Source of the DNA: CAZSNH01 sp052388455
Lineage (GTDB): Bacteria; Pseudomonadota; Alphaproteobacteria; Rhizobiales; Hyphomicrobiaceae
NCBI GenBank assembly: GCA_052388455.1
Contig: JBQTIA010000007.1
Coordinates: forward strand, 111,641 to 175,640
Reading direction: 5' to 3'
DNA: 64,000 bases
How positions within the stretch are numbered: the first letter of the stretch is position 1; every line of letters starts with the position of its first letter. The notes beneath the pieces are model-generated. The model made no database searches. It was not told the DNA's origin and worked only from the letters and a program-made list of their open reading frames with translations. A program made the position numbers and the translations under genes. Shown piece by piece: positions 42,453-51,421 of this stretch.

Positions 42453-42480
42453 ATCGGGCGACGCCAGTCGCGCGCCCGAT
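42453..42480. terminator. Hairpin between convergent marR and asd
   Basis: ATCGGGCG at 42453-42460 and CGCCCGAT at 42473-42480, eight perfect pairs, twelve-base loop, in the gap between the marR stop and the asd end. No long U-run on either strand. Confidence 0.5.
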
Positions 42481-42528
42481 CCCTATACAACCACAACCTT
42501 CCATCGAGCCGCGACTGAACCGCTATCG

Positions 42529-43554
42529 TCACGCGGCTTTCAGAAGCTTGCGATTGATCATCGTCTCGGCGATCTGTACGGCGTTGAGTGCGGCGCCCTT
42601 GAGCAGGTTGTCGGACACGATCCACATGGCGAGCCCATTCTCGACGGTCGCGTCCTCACGGATGCGGCTGACGTAGGTTGCATATTCGCCAGCCGCCTCG
42701 ACGGGCGTCACGTAGCCGCCCGGCTCGCGCTTGTCGACGACCATGATGCCGGGACTCTTGCGCAGGATTTCGCGCGCCTCGTCCGCCGAGATCGGCCGCT
42801 CGAACTCGATGTTGACCGATTCGGAATGGCCGACGAACACCGGCACGCGCACGCAGGTCGCCGTCACCTTGATCCTTGGATCGAGGATCTTCTTGGTTTC
42901 AGCCAGCATTTTCCATTCCTCCTTCGTGTATCCGTCCTCCATGAAGACGTCGATGTGAGGAATGCAGTTGAAGGCGATCTGCTTGGGAAACTTCTTCGGC
43001 TCGCTCTCGGACCCGGGCACGTACTTCGCCTTGGTCTGGTGCCACAGCTCGTCCATGGCCTCCTTGCCGGCGCCGGAGACGGACTGATAGGTCGACACGA
43101 CGACCCGCTTGATCGTCGCCGCGTCGTGCAGCGGCTTCAGCGCCACGACCATCTGGGCGGTCGAGCAGTTCGGATTGGCGATGATGTTTTTCTTAGCAAA
43201 GCCTTTGACCGCATCAGCGTTGACCTCGGGCACGACGAGCGGCACGTCCTGGTCGTAGCGCCAGCAGGAGGAGTTATCGATCACGACGCAGCCCTTGGCG
43301 CCGATGCGCGGGCTCCACTCCTTCGACACGGAAGAACCAGCCGACATCAGGCAGATATCGGCCTTCGAGAAGTCGAACCGCTCCAGATCCTGGCATTTCA
43401 CGGTCGTGTCGCCGAACGAGACCTCGGTGCCGATCGAGCGGCGCGACGCGAGCGCATGAAGCTCGTCGACCGGAAACTCGCGTCCGACCAGCACGTTGAT
43501 GATCTCCCGGCCCACGTTGCCCGTGGCGCCGACGACCGCGACCTTGAAGCCCAT
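42529..43554 (-). CDS. asd: Aspartate-semialdehyde dehydrogenase
   Basis: Reduces aspartyl phosphate to the semialdehyde, branch-point intermediate for lysine/DAP, threonine and methionine. 341 residues. NADP-binding VVGATGNVGREI at residues 7-18. Catalytic Cys130 in IIANPNCSTAQM. SYQSVSGAGKEAMDEL (after the cysteine domain) and VPVFVGHSESVNIEFE carry the substrate-binding and acid-base residues. Start ATG at 43554 after AAGGATC. It supplies the pathway of dapB, dapF and metZ also in this window. Confidence 0.95.
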   Translation of the reverse strand: MGFKVAVVGATGNVGREIINVLVGREFPVDELHALASRRSIGTEVSFGDTTVKCQDLERFDFSKADICLMSAGSSVSKEWSPRIGAKGCVVIDNSSCWRYDQDVPLVVPEVNADAVKGFAKKNIIANPNCSTAQMVVALKPLHDAATIKRVVVSTYQSVSGAGKEAMDELWHQTKAKYVPGSESEPKKFPKQIAFNCIPHIDVFMEDGYTKEEWKMLAETKKILDPRIKVTATCVRVPVFVGHSESVNIEFERPISADEAREILRKSPGIMVVDKREPGGYVTPVEAAGEYATYVSRIREDATVENGLAMWIVSDNLLKGAALNAVQIAETMINRKLLKAA

Positions 43555-43760
43555 AGTCAGATCCTTGATTATCAAGTCCAAAGTCGACGGCGCCTATCAC
43601 GACTCCGACCCCGGGAACGGGGCATCACTTACGCGGGGTTGCCTGCCGTTTCAAGGCTTCCGTGCCGGCTTGGCCGAAAGTGCGCCCAATTCCGATGCTT
43701 GTCTGCTCGCACTCGGCCCTCAGCCACTTGTCCAAATCAACCCAGTCGGAACCCCGCTCC

Positions 43761-44192
43761 ATGCGCCGCATTTCTTCCACCCTCGCCATCCTCTGGCTGT
43801 CCATAGCCCCGATGGCCGCCAAGCCTGGAACGCTGTGGATGAATGAGGATGAGCTGCGCACGACCTTCGGCGGCCAATCGATCGACGGCCACTACCAGAA
43901 CGGCAGCACCTTCTCGGAAACCTACCAGTCCTCTGGCCGCGTGGCCTATCGCGACGAGCGCCGCGAGACTGGCGGCCGCTGGTCGATCGTCGACGGCGCA
44001 TTCTGCACCATCTACGACGACGACCCGACCGGGGGGTGCTTCCGCGTCATGCGCAGCGGGGACAACTGCTACGAGTTCTATTTCGTGGCCCGGACGGAGG
44101 AGGAGGCGCGCACGCCCCGCAATCCCGACTGGTCGGCGCGCGGCTGGCTGAGCACGGGGGCCTCGACGTGCACCGAAGGCGCAAACGTTTGA
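43761..44192 (+). CDS. Small secreted hypothetical protein
   Basis: 143 residues from the ATG at 43761. The N-terminus MRRISSTLAILWLSIAPMAA is a signal peptide. The body has an alternating Gly/Trp/Tyr beta-rich pattern (FGGQSIDGHYQNGSTFSETY, RRETGGRWSIVDGAFCTIYD) with four cysteines. The arrangement G-x-W-x-x-x-D-G-x-x-C resembles DUF995-like periplasmic proteins of Hyphomicrobiales; that match is tentative. It is convergent with the next hypothetical gene. Function unknown. Confidence 0.65.
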   Translation: MRRISSTLAILWLSIAPMAAKPGTLWMNEDELRTTFGGQSIDGHYQNGSTFSETYQSSGRVAYRDERRETGGRWSIVDGAFCTIYDDDPTGGCFRVMRSGDNCYEFYFVARTEEEARTPRNPDWSARGWLSTGASTCTEGANV

Positions 44193-44208
44193 AACCATCA
44201 TCGGCCAG

Positions 44209-44982
44209 TCAGGCGTCGAGCAAGCGTCCGAAAATGGCGCAGCCGACATCGACCGTCCCGCCGGCGACGATCTGGCCTTCGATGATCTCCGGATCGGCGA
44301 CGACATCGAACACCGCGTCGGCACTTCGCACCAGCATCCAGTGGAAACTGCGGCCGGTCACCTCGTTGATCAGCGGACGGTGCTCGATGACCTCGCCGGT
44401 CAGCCGGGCATCGGCCGACGGCTGGCTCGGCTCGCCGCCCTCGTCGAAAGCCCCTGCCGCCAGCCCGACCGGGACGAACGAACGGGGCGAAAACATCTCG
44501 CCGCCGGTGCCGCCCGCCGCGTAGGATTGTGCGGATGGAAATGCGATGAGGTCGCGCGCGAATGCGACCAGCCGGGCGCGACGCACCACGGGCAGCGGCC
44601 CGTCTCTATGGGCGCCGAAGTCGACCGCATCGAACACGATCGGGTAGCTGCCGCCGCCGGCATCGTCAGGGGCCACCCAGGCCGTGAAGGCGCCGTCGAG
44701 CGGAGTGTCCTCCGCCCGGTGGACGACGCCCGTGATGCCGAGATCGACCTCGCTCATGCCCTCGAAAAACGGCGTGAGGCCGACGATCTCGATGTCACCC
44801 CCGGCAACTGACGGAGCGAGCTGAAACCAGATTTCTGCGCCGGTTCGCGACCGCCAGATGGCGTAGTCGCCGCCAGGCACGGAGAGGCGTTGGCGTGCTT
44901 CCCCAGCCAGGCGAACCATGGTGGCAACGAAGTCCTCGTCGGCCGCGAAGTCAAAGCCGATCGTCGAGAGATTGCTGACCAC
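44209..44982 (-). CDS. Conserved-looking cytoplasmic hypothetical protein
   Basis: 257 residues, GTG start, no signal peptide and no membrane segment. The content is globular with many short beta segments (GGDYAIWRSRTGAEIWFQL, DVVADPEIIEGQIVAGGTVD). A patch FSPRSFVPVGLAAGAFDEG is Gly/Pro-rich. I recognise no family. It lies between a secreted hypothetical gene (convergent) and the orphan nuclease gene, 23 bases downstream of the latter and in the same direction, so the two may share a transcript. Confidence 0.6.
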   Translation of the reverse strand: MVSNLSTIGFDFAADEDFVATMVRLAGEARQRLSVPGGDYAIWRSRTGAEIWFQLAPSVAGGDIEIVGLTPFFEGMSEVDLGITGVVHRAEDTPLDGAFTAWVAPDDAGGGSYPIVFDAVDFGAHRDGPLPVVRRARLVAFARDLIAFPSAQSYAAGGTGGEMFSPRSFVPVGLAAGAFDEGGEPSQPSADARLTGEVIEHRPLINEVTGRSFHWMLVRSADAVFDVVADPEIIEGQIVAGGTVDVGCAIFGRLLDA

Positions 44983-45005
44983 CCCTAACCTCCCGCACGG
45001 TTGGG

Positions 45006-46142
45006 TTAAGCGCTGCGGGCGAGCTTCGGCGCCATCAGGGCCGCACCGTGGCCGCCCAGTTCGCGGACGCGGGAAACGAACGTCACCTTGAGGGCCGAAT
45101 CGATGTCGGTCAGCGTGTTGGTGACGATCTCGCCGATGGGGTCGGGGAAGACGAACTTGTCGTAGCCGTCGGCACCTTCGATGAAGTCGAACAGCCGGCC
45201 TTTGCGCTCGCGGTCGAAGTAGACAACCAGCTTGCCGACATAGTCCCGGTAGCGCAGCTCTTCGACGGCATCGAAGTGATGCTCGTCGTCGACCAGATAG
45301 GACAGCCGCCGCTTGATGTACTTGAAGATCGCAAGCTCACGCTCCGACGTCGATATGCGCTGCCCGATCTGATGCAGCGGCAGGGCATTGGTTTTGTTGG
45401 CCACGGCGGGATCGCTGCGCAGCTGCTGCACGACCGGCAGCACCAGGGATTCCTCGAAGGCCGTCTTCACCATCGGTGCGTAGTAGCGCTCGATCGCAGT
45501 CTTGCGGACGTTGCGCAACCCCGCTTTTTCGAGCGCCATGCGGCAGAACTCCTCCGACGGGCTCTTGGCCTCGTCTACGAAGATGGTGCGAAGCCGCTTC
45601 TTCATGAGCTGAACGTGCGCGGTCTCGGCGATCAGCTCGCCTTCGAACTGGTCCTTGGTCAGCATGAAAAGCGCATCGAGCACGTCCTGCGGCACGCCGA
45701 CCCGCGCGATGGTTTCCATGTCGAGGGTGAGGAAAGGATCTTCGTCCATCATGTTCGGCTCATCGCTGTCGACGAAAAATTCGAACAGGATGCCGTTGGT
45801 GATGACACCGACTTTGACCGAGACGAGGGCATTGAAGTAGCCGCAGAGCTGGCCCCGGTCGGCGGTCAGGTCGGCACCGACCTTCTTGCACTCGATGGCG
45901 ATCGTCGGCTCGCCGTCGCGCAGGATGGTGAGATCGACCTTGCGGACGTCATCGGATGCGAAACCGGCCGCGTGCTCGGGATAGACCTCGTAAGGGTTTG
46001 TGTAATCGTACCCGAGCAGCCCCAGCACCGGCAGAACGAGGTAGAGCTTGGTGCTTTCCTCGTTGGTGCAGGCGCCCATGATCGCCACCGACCGCTTGGC
46101 GACCGAAAGCAGCCCCGTTCTCAGCTCGCTTTGCGTGGTCAT
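45006..46142 (-). CDS. Orphan PD-(D/E)XK nuclease-domain protein, HsdR-N-like
   Basis: 378 residues. The N-terminal third is a type I restriction R-subunit-like nuclease domain: Glu28/29 in NEESTKLYLVLPVLGLLGYD, Asp70 in VRKVDLTIL and Glu84-x-Lys86 in AIECKKVG, a complete PD-(D/E)XK set. The middle and C-terminus are helical and basic with no helicase motor. Such solitary proteins (COG4748-like) are widespread and unexplained. There is no hsdM, hsdS or methylase nearby. The hypothetical gene just downstream may be its partner, or the pairing may be chance. Confidence 0.72.
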   Translation of the reverse strand: MTTQSELRTGLLSVAKRSVAIMGACTNEESTKLYLVLPVLGLLGYDYTNPYEVYPEHAAGFASDDVRKVDLTILRDGEPTIAIECKKVGADLTADRGQLCGYFNALVSVKVGVITNGILFEFFVDSDEPNMMDEDPFLTLDMETIARVGVPQDVLDALFMLTKDQFEGELIAETAHVQLMKKRLRTIFVDEAKSPSEEFCRMALEKAGLRNVRKTAIERYYAPMVKTAFEESLVLPVVQQLRSDPAVANKTNALPLHQIGQRISTSERELAIFKYIKRRLSYLVDDEHHFDAVEELRYRDYVGKLVVYFDRERKGRLFDFIEGADGYDKFVFPDPIGEIVTNTLTDIDSALKVTFVSRVRELGGHGAALMAPKLARSA

Positions 46143-46292
46143 AATGGTCTGCCGCCCCTGTTTGTCCCTGACGAGGACCGAATCGAATCACCGTCAGTTT
46201 CTCATGGGCTGCCGCCCTGTCGAAAGGCCGCAAAGGCCGCACCGCACAGAGTTTTTCGGTTCAAAGCACGGGGCGAGCAAGAGTTGTGGCGA

Positions 46293-47408
46293 TTAGGCGG
46301 CCAGCCGGCTGAGCTCCTCGACGATGGCCCGTCCCATCTCTCCGGTGCCGACCTTGGTCATGCCGGGCTGCATGATGTCTCCCGTCCGCAGCCCCTGGTC
46401 GAGCACGCGAGCGATGGCCTTGTCGACGAGGTCGGCCTCGCTTCCCATATCGCACGAATAGCGCAGTGCCATCGCAAAGGAGGCCAGCGTGGCGATCGGA
46501 TTGGCGAGGCCCTTGCCGGCGATGTCCGGCGCCGATCCGTGCACGGGCTCGTACAGCGCCCGGCGCTTGCCGGTCTTGGCATCGGGGGCGCCGAGGGACG
46601 CCGACGGCAGCATGCCGAGCGAGCCGGTCGCCATGGCCGCTTCGTCGGACAGCACGTCGCCGAACAGGTTGTCGGTGACGATTACGTCGAACTGCTTCGG
46701 CTGGCGGACGAGTTGCATGGCGCAGTTGTCGGCGAGGATGTGCTCCAGCTTCACATCGGGCGCATAGGCTTTGTGGGTTTGGGTGACGACCTCGTTCCAC
46801 AGAACGCCGGTTTTCATCACGTTGCGCTTCTCGGCGGAGTGAACCTTGTTGCCGCGCTTGCGCGCCAGGTCGAAGGCGATCCTTGCGATGCGCTCGATCT
46901 CGTGCGTGGAATAGACCTGCGTATCGACAGCCCGCTTCTCGCCGTTTTCCAGCGTGACGATTTCCTTCGGCTCGCCGAAGTAGACGCCGCCGGTCAGTTC
47001 GCGAACGATCATGATGTCGAGCCCTTCGACCAGCTCGCGCTTGAGGCTCGACGCATCGGCGAGGGCCGGATAGCAGATGGCGGGCCGCAGATTGGCGAAC
47101 AAGCCGAGATCCTTGCGCAGTCGCAGAAGGCCCGCTTCGGGACGAACCGCGTAGGGAACCTTGTCCCACTTGGGACCGCCGACGGCGCCGAAAATCACCG
47201 CATCGGACGCCATCGCCTTGGCCATCGCGGCGTCACTGATCGCCACCCCGTGCTTGTCGTAGGCGGCCCCGCCGACCAGATCGGTCTCGCAGGCGAATTT
47301 GGCCTTGTTGCTGTGCTGATTGAAGAAGGCGATGATGCGCTCGACCTCGGCCATGGTTTCGATGCCGATGCCGTCGCCGGGCAGCAGGAGCAGACTGAAG
47401 GTGGTCAT
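46293..47408 (-). CDS. leuB: 3-isopropylmalate dehydrogenase
   Basis: NAD-dependent oxidative decarboxylation in leucine synthesis. 371 residues. MTTFSLLLLPGDGIGIETMA opens the protein. Substrate arginines are in RPEAGLLRLRKDLGLFANLRP. VTDNLFGDVLSDEAAMATGS provides the metal-binding aspartates. EPVHGSAPDIAGKGLANP is the cofactor region. Start ATG at 47408; the frame extends upstream into the divergent gene. Only 37 bases lie between the leuB start and that of the M23 peptidase gene. Confidence 0.95.
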   Translation of the reverse strand: MTTFSLLLLPGDGIGIETMAEVERIIAFFNQHSNKAKFACETDLVGGAAYDKHGVAISDAAMAKAMASDAVIFGAVGGPKWDKVPYAVRPEAGLLRLRKDLGLFANLRPAICYPALADASSLKRELVEGLDIMIVRELTGGVYFGEPKEIVTLENGEKRAVDTQVYSTHEIERIARIAFDLARKRGNKVHSAEKRNVMKTGVLWNEVVTQTHKAYAPDVKLEHILADNCAMQLVRQPKQFDVIVTDNLFGDVLSDEAAMATGSLGMLPSASLGAPDAKTGKRRALYEPVHGSAPDIAGKGLANPIATLASFAMALRYSCDMGSEADLVDKAIARVLDQGLRTGDIMQPGMTKVGTGEMGRAIVEELSRLAA

Positions 47409-47445
47409 GATGTCGTCGATCCCGAGTTTTGTGCGAAGCGCGATG

Positions 47446-48513
47446 CGCGGCGGTACTAGCCCGTTTGCCGCCGCACGGGCAAGTCGCCGTTCGCGGCTTC
47501 GGACCGCGGCGCTGGTACCGATCCTGGCCGGCGCGTTCGCCGCCTCGATCGGATCCGGTCTCGCTGCGGATCCCGCAGCCCCCCAGCTCTCGCTCCCGAT
47601 CGTCTGCGAGCCGGGCAAGACCTGCTTCATCCAGAGCTACGTCGACACCGACCCTGGCCCGCAAGCCGTCGATTTCACTTGCGGATCCGCCACCTACGAA
47701 GGCCACAAGGGCACCGACTTCCGGGTGCTGTCGTCCGCTTCGGCGGCAAAGGGCGTCGCGGTGGTAGCGGCGGCCGAGGGCACGGTCAAAGGCGTTCGCG
47801 ACGGCATGGACGACGCGCTGATCGACGAAAGCCGGGTGGCACTCGTCAAGAACCGTGAATGCGGCAACGGCGTCGTGCTCGACCACGGAGGGGGATGGGA
47901 AACGCAGTACTGCCACATGCGCAAGGGCAGCGTGATGGTGAAGTCCGGAGATAAAATCGCGCGCGGCCAGAAGCTGGGGGAAGTCGGCAACTCCGGACTC
48001 GCGGAGTTCGCACATGTCCACCTCGAAGTGCGCAAGGACGGCACTCCGATCGAGCCTTTCTCCGGCCGGACGCAAAGCGCCGCCTGCTCCCGTGATCTGC
48101 CGGGGAACGGCGGGCTGTGGACCGCCGAGGCCGCGAAGGCTTTTCCTTACGCCAACGGCGAAATCATCGGGTCGCTGTTTTCCAGCCGCCCGCTGTCGAG
48201 CCGCGATCTGGAAACGAACGACGCCGAGCCCCCACCAGGGCGCGGCGCCTCGCAGATCTATTTCATCGCCCGCATCGCCAACATCCGCCTCGGCGACCGT
48301 GTGCGGCTGGTGCTGAACGGTCCCGGCGGCTTCAAGCAGGAAAGCGACGGCAAACCGCTCGACCGCAACCGGGCGATGCACCTGGAGTTCGCCTACGCCA
48401 AGACCGGCAAGGGTGGTCCGCTGCCAGCCGGCACCTACAAAGGCAAGGTCGAGCTGCTGCGCGGCACGTCGGTCATTTCATCCCGCGAAAACGAGATTGT
48501 GCTGGGACCGTGA
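47446..48513 (+). CDS. M23-family (LytM) secreted metallopeptidase
   Basis: 355 residues from the ATG at 47446, which gives a basic N-terminus and signal peptide ending SGLAA. Zinc motif of M23: H-K-G-T-D in YEGHKGTDFRVL, HMRKGS, and the H-x-H of EFAHVHLEV. GNGVVLDHGGGWETQYCHM is the conserved core. Cysteine pairs flank the catalytic domain. A C-terminal 110-residue beta domain (RLGDRVRLVLNGPGGF) follows. Likely a peptidoglycan endopeptidase. The start is uncertain as several Met codons precede it. Confidence 0.82.
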   Translation, partial: RGGTSPFAAARASRRSRLRTAALVPILAGAFAASIGSGLAADPAAPQLSLPIVCEPGKTCFIQSYVDTDPGPQAVDFTCGSATYEGHKGTDFRVLSSASAAKGVAVVAAAEGTVKGVRDGMDDALIDESRVALVKNRECGNGVVLDHGGGWETQYCHMRKGSVMVKSGDKIARGQKLGEVGNSGLAEFAHVHLEVRKDGTPIEPFSGRTQSAACSRDLPGNGGLWTAEAAKAFPYANGEIIGSLFSSRPLSSRDLETNDAEPPPGRGASQIYFIARIANIRLGDRVRLVLNGPGGFKQESDGKPLDRNRAMHLEFAYAKTGKGGPLPAGTYKGKVELLRGTSVISSRENEIVLGP

Positions 48514-48538
48514 TCCGGTTCAGGCACGCCGGCTTACG

Positions 48539-49114
48539 TCAGCCGATGTAGGGAATGGCCACGGCGAGGGTGAAACCGTTGACGGTCAGGAGCGCACCGG
48601 CCAGGCCGAGCGTCAGGCTGGCGGCCAGCAGGATGATCCGGTGGCGCGAGATGATCGACACCGAGGCGAGCACGATGGCGATCTGAAGCAGCGCCTCGGC
48701 GTAGTCGAAATAGGGGTCCTTACGCATGGCGAGATCACGCTCCGCCTCCAGCGCTTTGCCCTTGACCCAGAGTTCGTCCAGCCCCTCCTTCTTGGCGGGA
48801 TCACTGGTGAGCGACTGGTCCTGCTGACGGTAGTCCGCGATTTTCCCGTTGATCGCCGCGCGGTGGGCGTCGCCGAGACCCGCGTCGGCCGCCAATTTCA
48901 GCTCGAGATCCTCGATCTGGAAACGAACCGCCTGCCGGCGGATGTTCTTGGCCTGAAAGAAGCTCCAGGTGTTGGACGCCTCGATGTTCTTCAGCGTCGC
49001 GTCCTTGGCCGCGTTGCCGCCGAGCATGGCGCAGATGGCCAGAATGACCGCCAGTAGCGCAATGTAGACGCCGATCCACTTTTCGATGTCGCGTTCGTTG
49101 TCTTCTTCCGCCAT
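48539..49114 (-). CDS. DUF4337-type membrane protein
   Basis: 191 residues from the ATG at 49114 (MAEEDNERDIEKWIGVYIAL). One helix near the N-terminus and two at the C-terminus, with a long charged helical segment between (residues 45-135), where KNIEASNTWSFFQAKNIRRQ is the DUF4337 signature. Function unknown. It lies immediately downstream of gpmA with its start overlapping the gpmA end, so it is probably in the dapB-gpmA transcript. Confidence 0.8.
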   Translation of the reverse strand: MAEEDNERDIEKWIGVYIALLAVILAICAMLGGNAAKDATLKNIEASNTWSFFQAKNIRRQAVRFQIEDLELKLAADAGLGDAHRAAINGKIADYRQQDQSLTSDPAKKEGLDELWVKGKALEAERDLAMRKDPYFDYAEALLQIAIVLASVSIISRHRIILLAASLTLGLAGALLTVNGFTLAVAIPYIG

Positions 49115-49124
49115 CCGGCCCAGC

Positions 49125-49772
49125 TCAACCCATGCCATCGTCACGGCCCTCCGACGGCACCAGATCGACGCGCTCGGCCACCTCTCCGGTCCGAGTCAAC
49201 TGATAGAGGATGGGGGCGGCGGTTGCCAGTTCGCGGGCGATGATCTCGTCGCCGGTCAATCCCTCGAGACGCATGATCAGACCGCGCAGCGAATTGCCGT
49301 GCGCCACGATGATCACGTTGCGGCCCGCTTGCAACTGCGGCCAGACGGTCGAATAGTAGTAGGGAAGCACGCGATCGGCCGTCTGCTTGAGGCTTTCGCC
49401 GCCCGGAGGCGGGATGTCGAAGCTGCGCCGCCAGCGCATCACCTGCTCCTCGCCGAAACGGACCTTGGCTTCGTCCTTGTCGAGCCCCGACAGCTCCCCG
49501 TAATCCCGCTCGTTCAGGGCCCATTCCCGATGCACCTCGATGTCCGTCTGGCGCATTTCGCCGAGGATGATGTCGAGCGTGTGCTGGGCCCGGCGCAGCA
49601 GGCTGGTGAAGGCGATGTCGAAGACCAGGTTCTGATCGCGAAGCACGCGTCCGGCCCAGCGGGCTTCGATCAGACCCTTGTCGGTCAGATCCGGATCGCG
49701 CCAGCCGGTGAACAGATTTTTCTGGTTCCATTCGCTCTGGCCATGGCGGACGAGCACCAGCCGGTTGGCCAT
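49125..49772 (-). CDS. gpmA: 2,3-bisphosphoglycerate-dependent phosphoglycerate mutase
   Basis: Interconverts 2- and 3-phosphoglycerate. 215 residues, short alphaproteobacterial form. The phosphohistidine is His10 in LVRHGQSEWNQKNLFTGW. Further marks are RRAQHTLDIIL, NERDYGELSG and the second catalytic histidine in VIIVAHGNSLRGL. Start ATG at 49772 chosen by fit to the family; 49817 is also open. It is downstream of dapB with a gap of 50 bases. Confidence 0.92.
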   Translation of the reverse strand: MANRLVLVRHGQSEWNQKNLFTGWRDPDLTDKGLIEARWAGRVLRDQNLVFDIAFTSLLRRAQHTLDIILGEMRQTDIEVHREWALNERDYGELSGLDKDEAKVRFGEEQVMRWRRSFDIPPPGGESLKQTADRVLPYYYSTVWPQLQAGRNVIIVAHGNSLRGLIMRLEGLTGDEIIARELATAAPILYQLTRTGEVAERVDLVPSEGRDDGMG

Positions 49773-49822
49773 GGCGGGAGCGGAGCTGATGCGATGCGTG
49801 CGCAGCAAGGTGGACATGTCCG

Positions 49823-50629
49823 CTACAGCCCCAGAACGTCCGTCATGGCGAAAAGTCCGGGACCTTTGCCGCGTCCCCAGAGCGCAGCCTTGACCGCGCC
49901 GCGGGCGAAGATCTCCCGGCTCGAAGCCCGGTGGGTGATCTCGATCCGCTCGCCGGGACCGGCGAAGACGACCGTGTGATCGCCGACCACGTCGCCGCCG
50001 CGCAGAGTGGCAAATCCGATGTCACCCGGCCGCCGCTCACCCGTGTGTCCGTCCCGCGACCTGACGCTGCGATCATCGAGAGCGACGTTGCGACCGGCCG
50101 CTGCCGCCGCACCGAGCATCAGCGCGGTGCCGGATGGAGCGTCGACCTTGTGCCGGTGGTGCATCTCGACGATTTCGATGTCGAACTCCTGGTCGAGCGC
50201 CGCGGCGACCCGCCGGGTCACGGCGGCCAAAAGGTTGACGCCGAGACTCATGTTGCCGGACTTTATGATGGTGGCGTGGCGGGCGGCGGCCTTGATGGCG
50301 GCCTCGTCGGCCTCGCCGAGCCCGGTCGTGCCGATGACGTGCACGATGCGGGCGTTGGCGGCGAGCCCCGCGAACTCGACGCTGGACGCCGGCCGCGTGA
50401 AATCGATGACGCCGTCGACGGTCGCGAACAGCGGTAGCGCGTCGTCGGTGATGACCGCCCCGAGCGACCCAAGACCCGCCAGCGAGCCGCAGTCCGCCCC
50501 GACGGCTGGCGATCCGGCAACCTCGACCCCGCCGGCGACCACACAGCCGGGCATGGCATGTACCGCACGGACAAGCTCGCGGCCCATGCGGCCGGCGGCG
50601 CCCATCACAGCGATTTTCATGTCGCCCAT
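49823..50629 (-). CDS. dapB: 4-hydroxy-tetrahydrodipicolinate reductase
   Basis: NAD(P)H-dependent step of the DAP/lysine pathway. 268 residues. Nucleotide site MKIAVMGAAGRMGRELV; VIDFTRPAS; VIGTTGLGEA; catalytic EMHHRHKVDAPSGTAL with the His-His and Lys; SGNMSLGVN. All family residues appear intact. Start ATG at 50629 (MGDMKIAV), with an ATG at 50620 as alternative. Confidence 0.95.
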   Translation of the reverse strand: MGDMKIAVMGAAGRMGRELVRAVHAMPGCVVAGGVEVAGSPAVGADCGSLAGLGSLGAVITDDALPLFATVDGVIDFTRPASSVEFAGLAANARIVHVIGTTGLGEADEAAIKAAARHATIIKSGNMSLGVNLLAAVTRRVAAALDQEFDIEIVEMHHRHKVDAPSGTALMLGAAAAAGRNVALDDRSVRSRDGHTGERRPGDIGFATLRGGDVVGDHTVVFAGPGERIEITHRASSREIFARGAVKAALWGRGKGPGLFAMTDVLGL

Positions 50630-50698
50630 CAGGTGTTCCGATTGAAAGTTGCGGCGGTATACCAACGGCCCGGCAGCACGGGAAGTGGCCGGCCGGCC

Positions 50699-51244
50699 TC
50701 AGTCCTTGCGACCCGCCGCCGCCCCGGCCCGTTCGAGCGCCTGCCGGATCAGCGACTTGGCCTCGTCCACATCACCCCAGTGATCGATGCGGACCCACTT
50801 GCCGGGCTCCAAATCCTTATAGTGGGCGAAAAAGTGCTCGATCTGCTGAATGAGGATGTCGGGCAGGTCGCGGGCGGTGCGGACCTTGTCGTAGCGCTTG
50901 GTGAGCTTCGAACTCGGCACCGCCAGCAGCTTTTCGTCGCCGCCGCCGTCGTCCTCCATGACCAGCACCCCGACCGGACGGCAGTTGATGACGGCGCCGG
51001 GCACGATCGCCCGCGTGTTGCAGACCAGCACGTCGATCGGATCGCCGTCCTGCGACAGGGTGTGGGGCACGAAGCCGTAATTGCCGGGATAACGCATCGG
51101 GGTATAGAGGAAGCGGTCGACGAACAGCGTGCCGGACGCCTTGTCCATTTCATATTTGATCGGCTCTCCGCCGACCGGAACCTCGATCACGACGTTAATG
51201 TCCTCCGGCGGATTCCTTCCCGCCGGAATGGCCTCGATGCGCAT
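50699..51244 (-). CDS. ppa: Inorganic pyrophosphatase (family I)
   Basis: Hydrolyses pyrophosphate, pulling biosynthetic reactions forward. 181 residues. Core metal-binding signature DGDPIDVLV; FVDRFLYTPMRYPGNYGFVP and VMEDDGGGDEKLLAVP are typical. HYKDLEPGKWVRIDHWGDVD near the C-terminus is also conserved. Homohexameric in most bacteria. It lies 69 bases upstream of dapB in the same direction, ahead of dapB-gpmA. Confidence 0.95.
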   Translation of the reverse strand: MRIEAIPAGRNPPEDINVVIEVPVGGEPIKYEMDKASGTLFVDRFLYTPMRYPGNYGFVPHTLSQDGDPIDVLVCNTRAIVPGAVINCRPVGVLVMEDDGGGDEKLLAVPSSKLTKRYDKVRTARDLPDILIQQIEHFFAHYKDLEPGKWVRIDHWGDVDEAKSLIRQALERAGAAAGRKD

Positions 51245-51421
51245 GTCGTGTAGTCCCCTGCCCTGAGTGGCATTTGAACGGGTTCATTGGCTCCCGCACA
51301 GGTCTTAAATCAAGGCCGGACCGCACGCATCCCCGCTTTTTCGCCAAGATGACCGCTAGACTAATGGCGAAGCCGAAGCGGGTCACCAGACCGGTTTTGG
51401 CGATGGAGCAGAACCTTGGGC

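Noticed and set aside
45048..47459. 803-codon open frame antisense to the nuclease and leuB
   Set aside because: It is a codon-bias shadow of two well-supported reverse-strand genes with no motif of its own.
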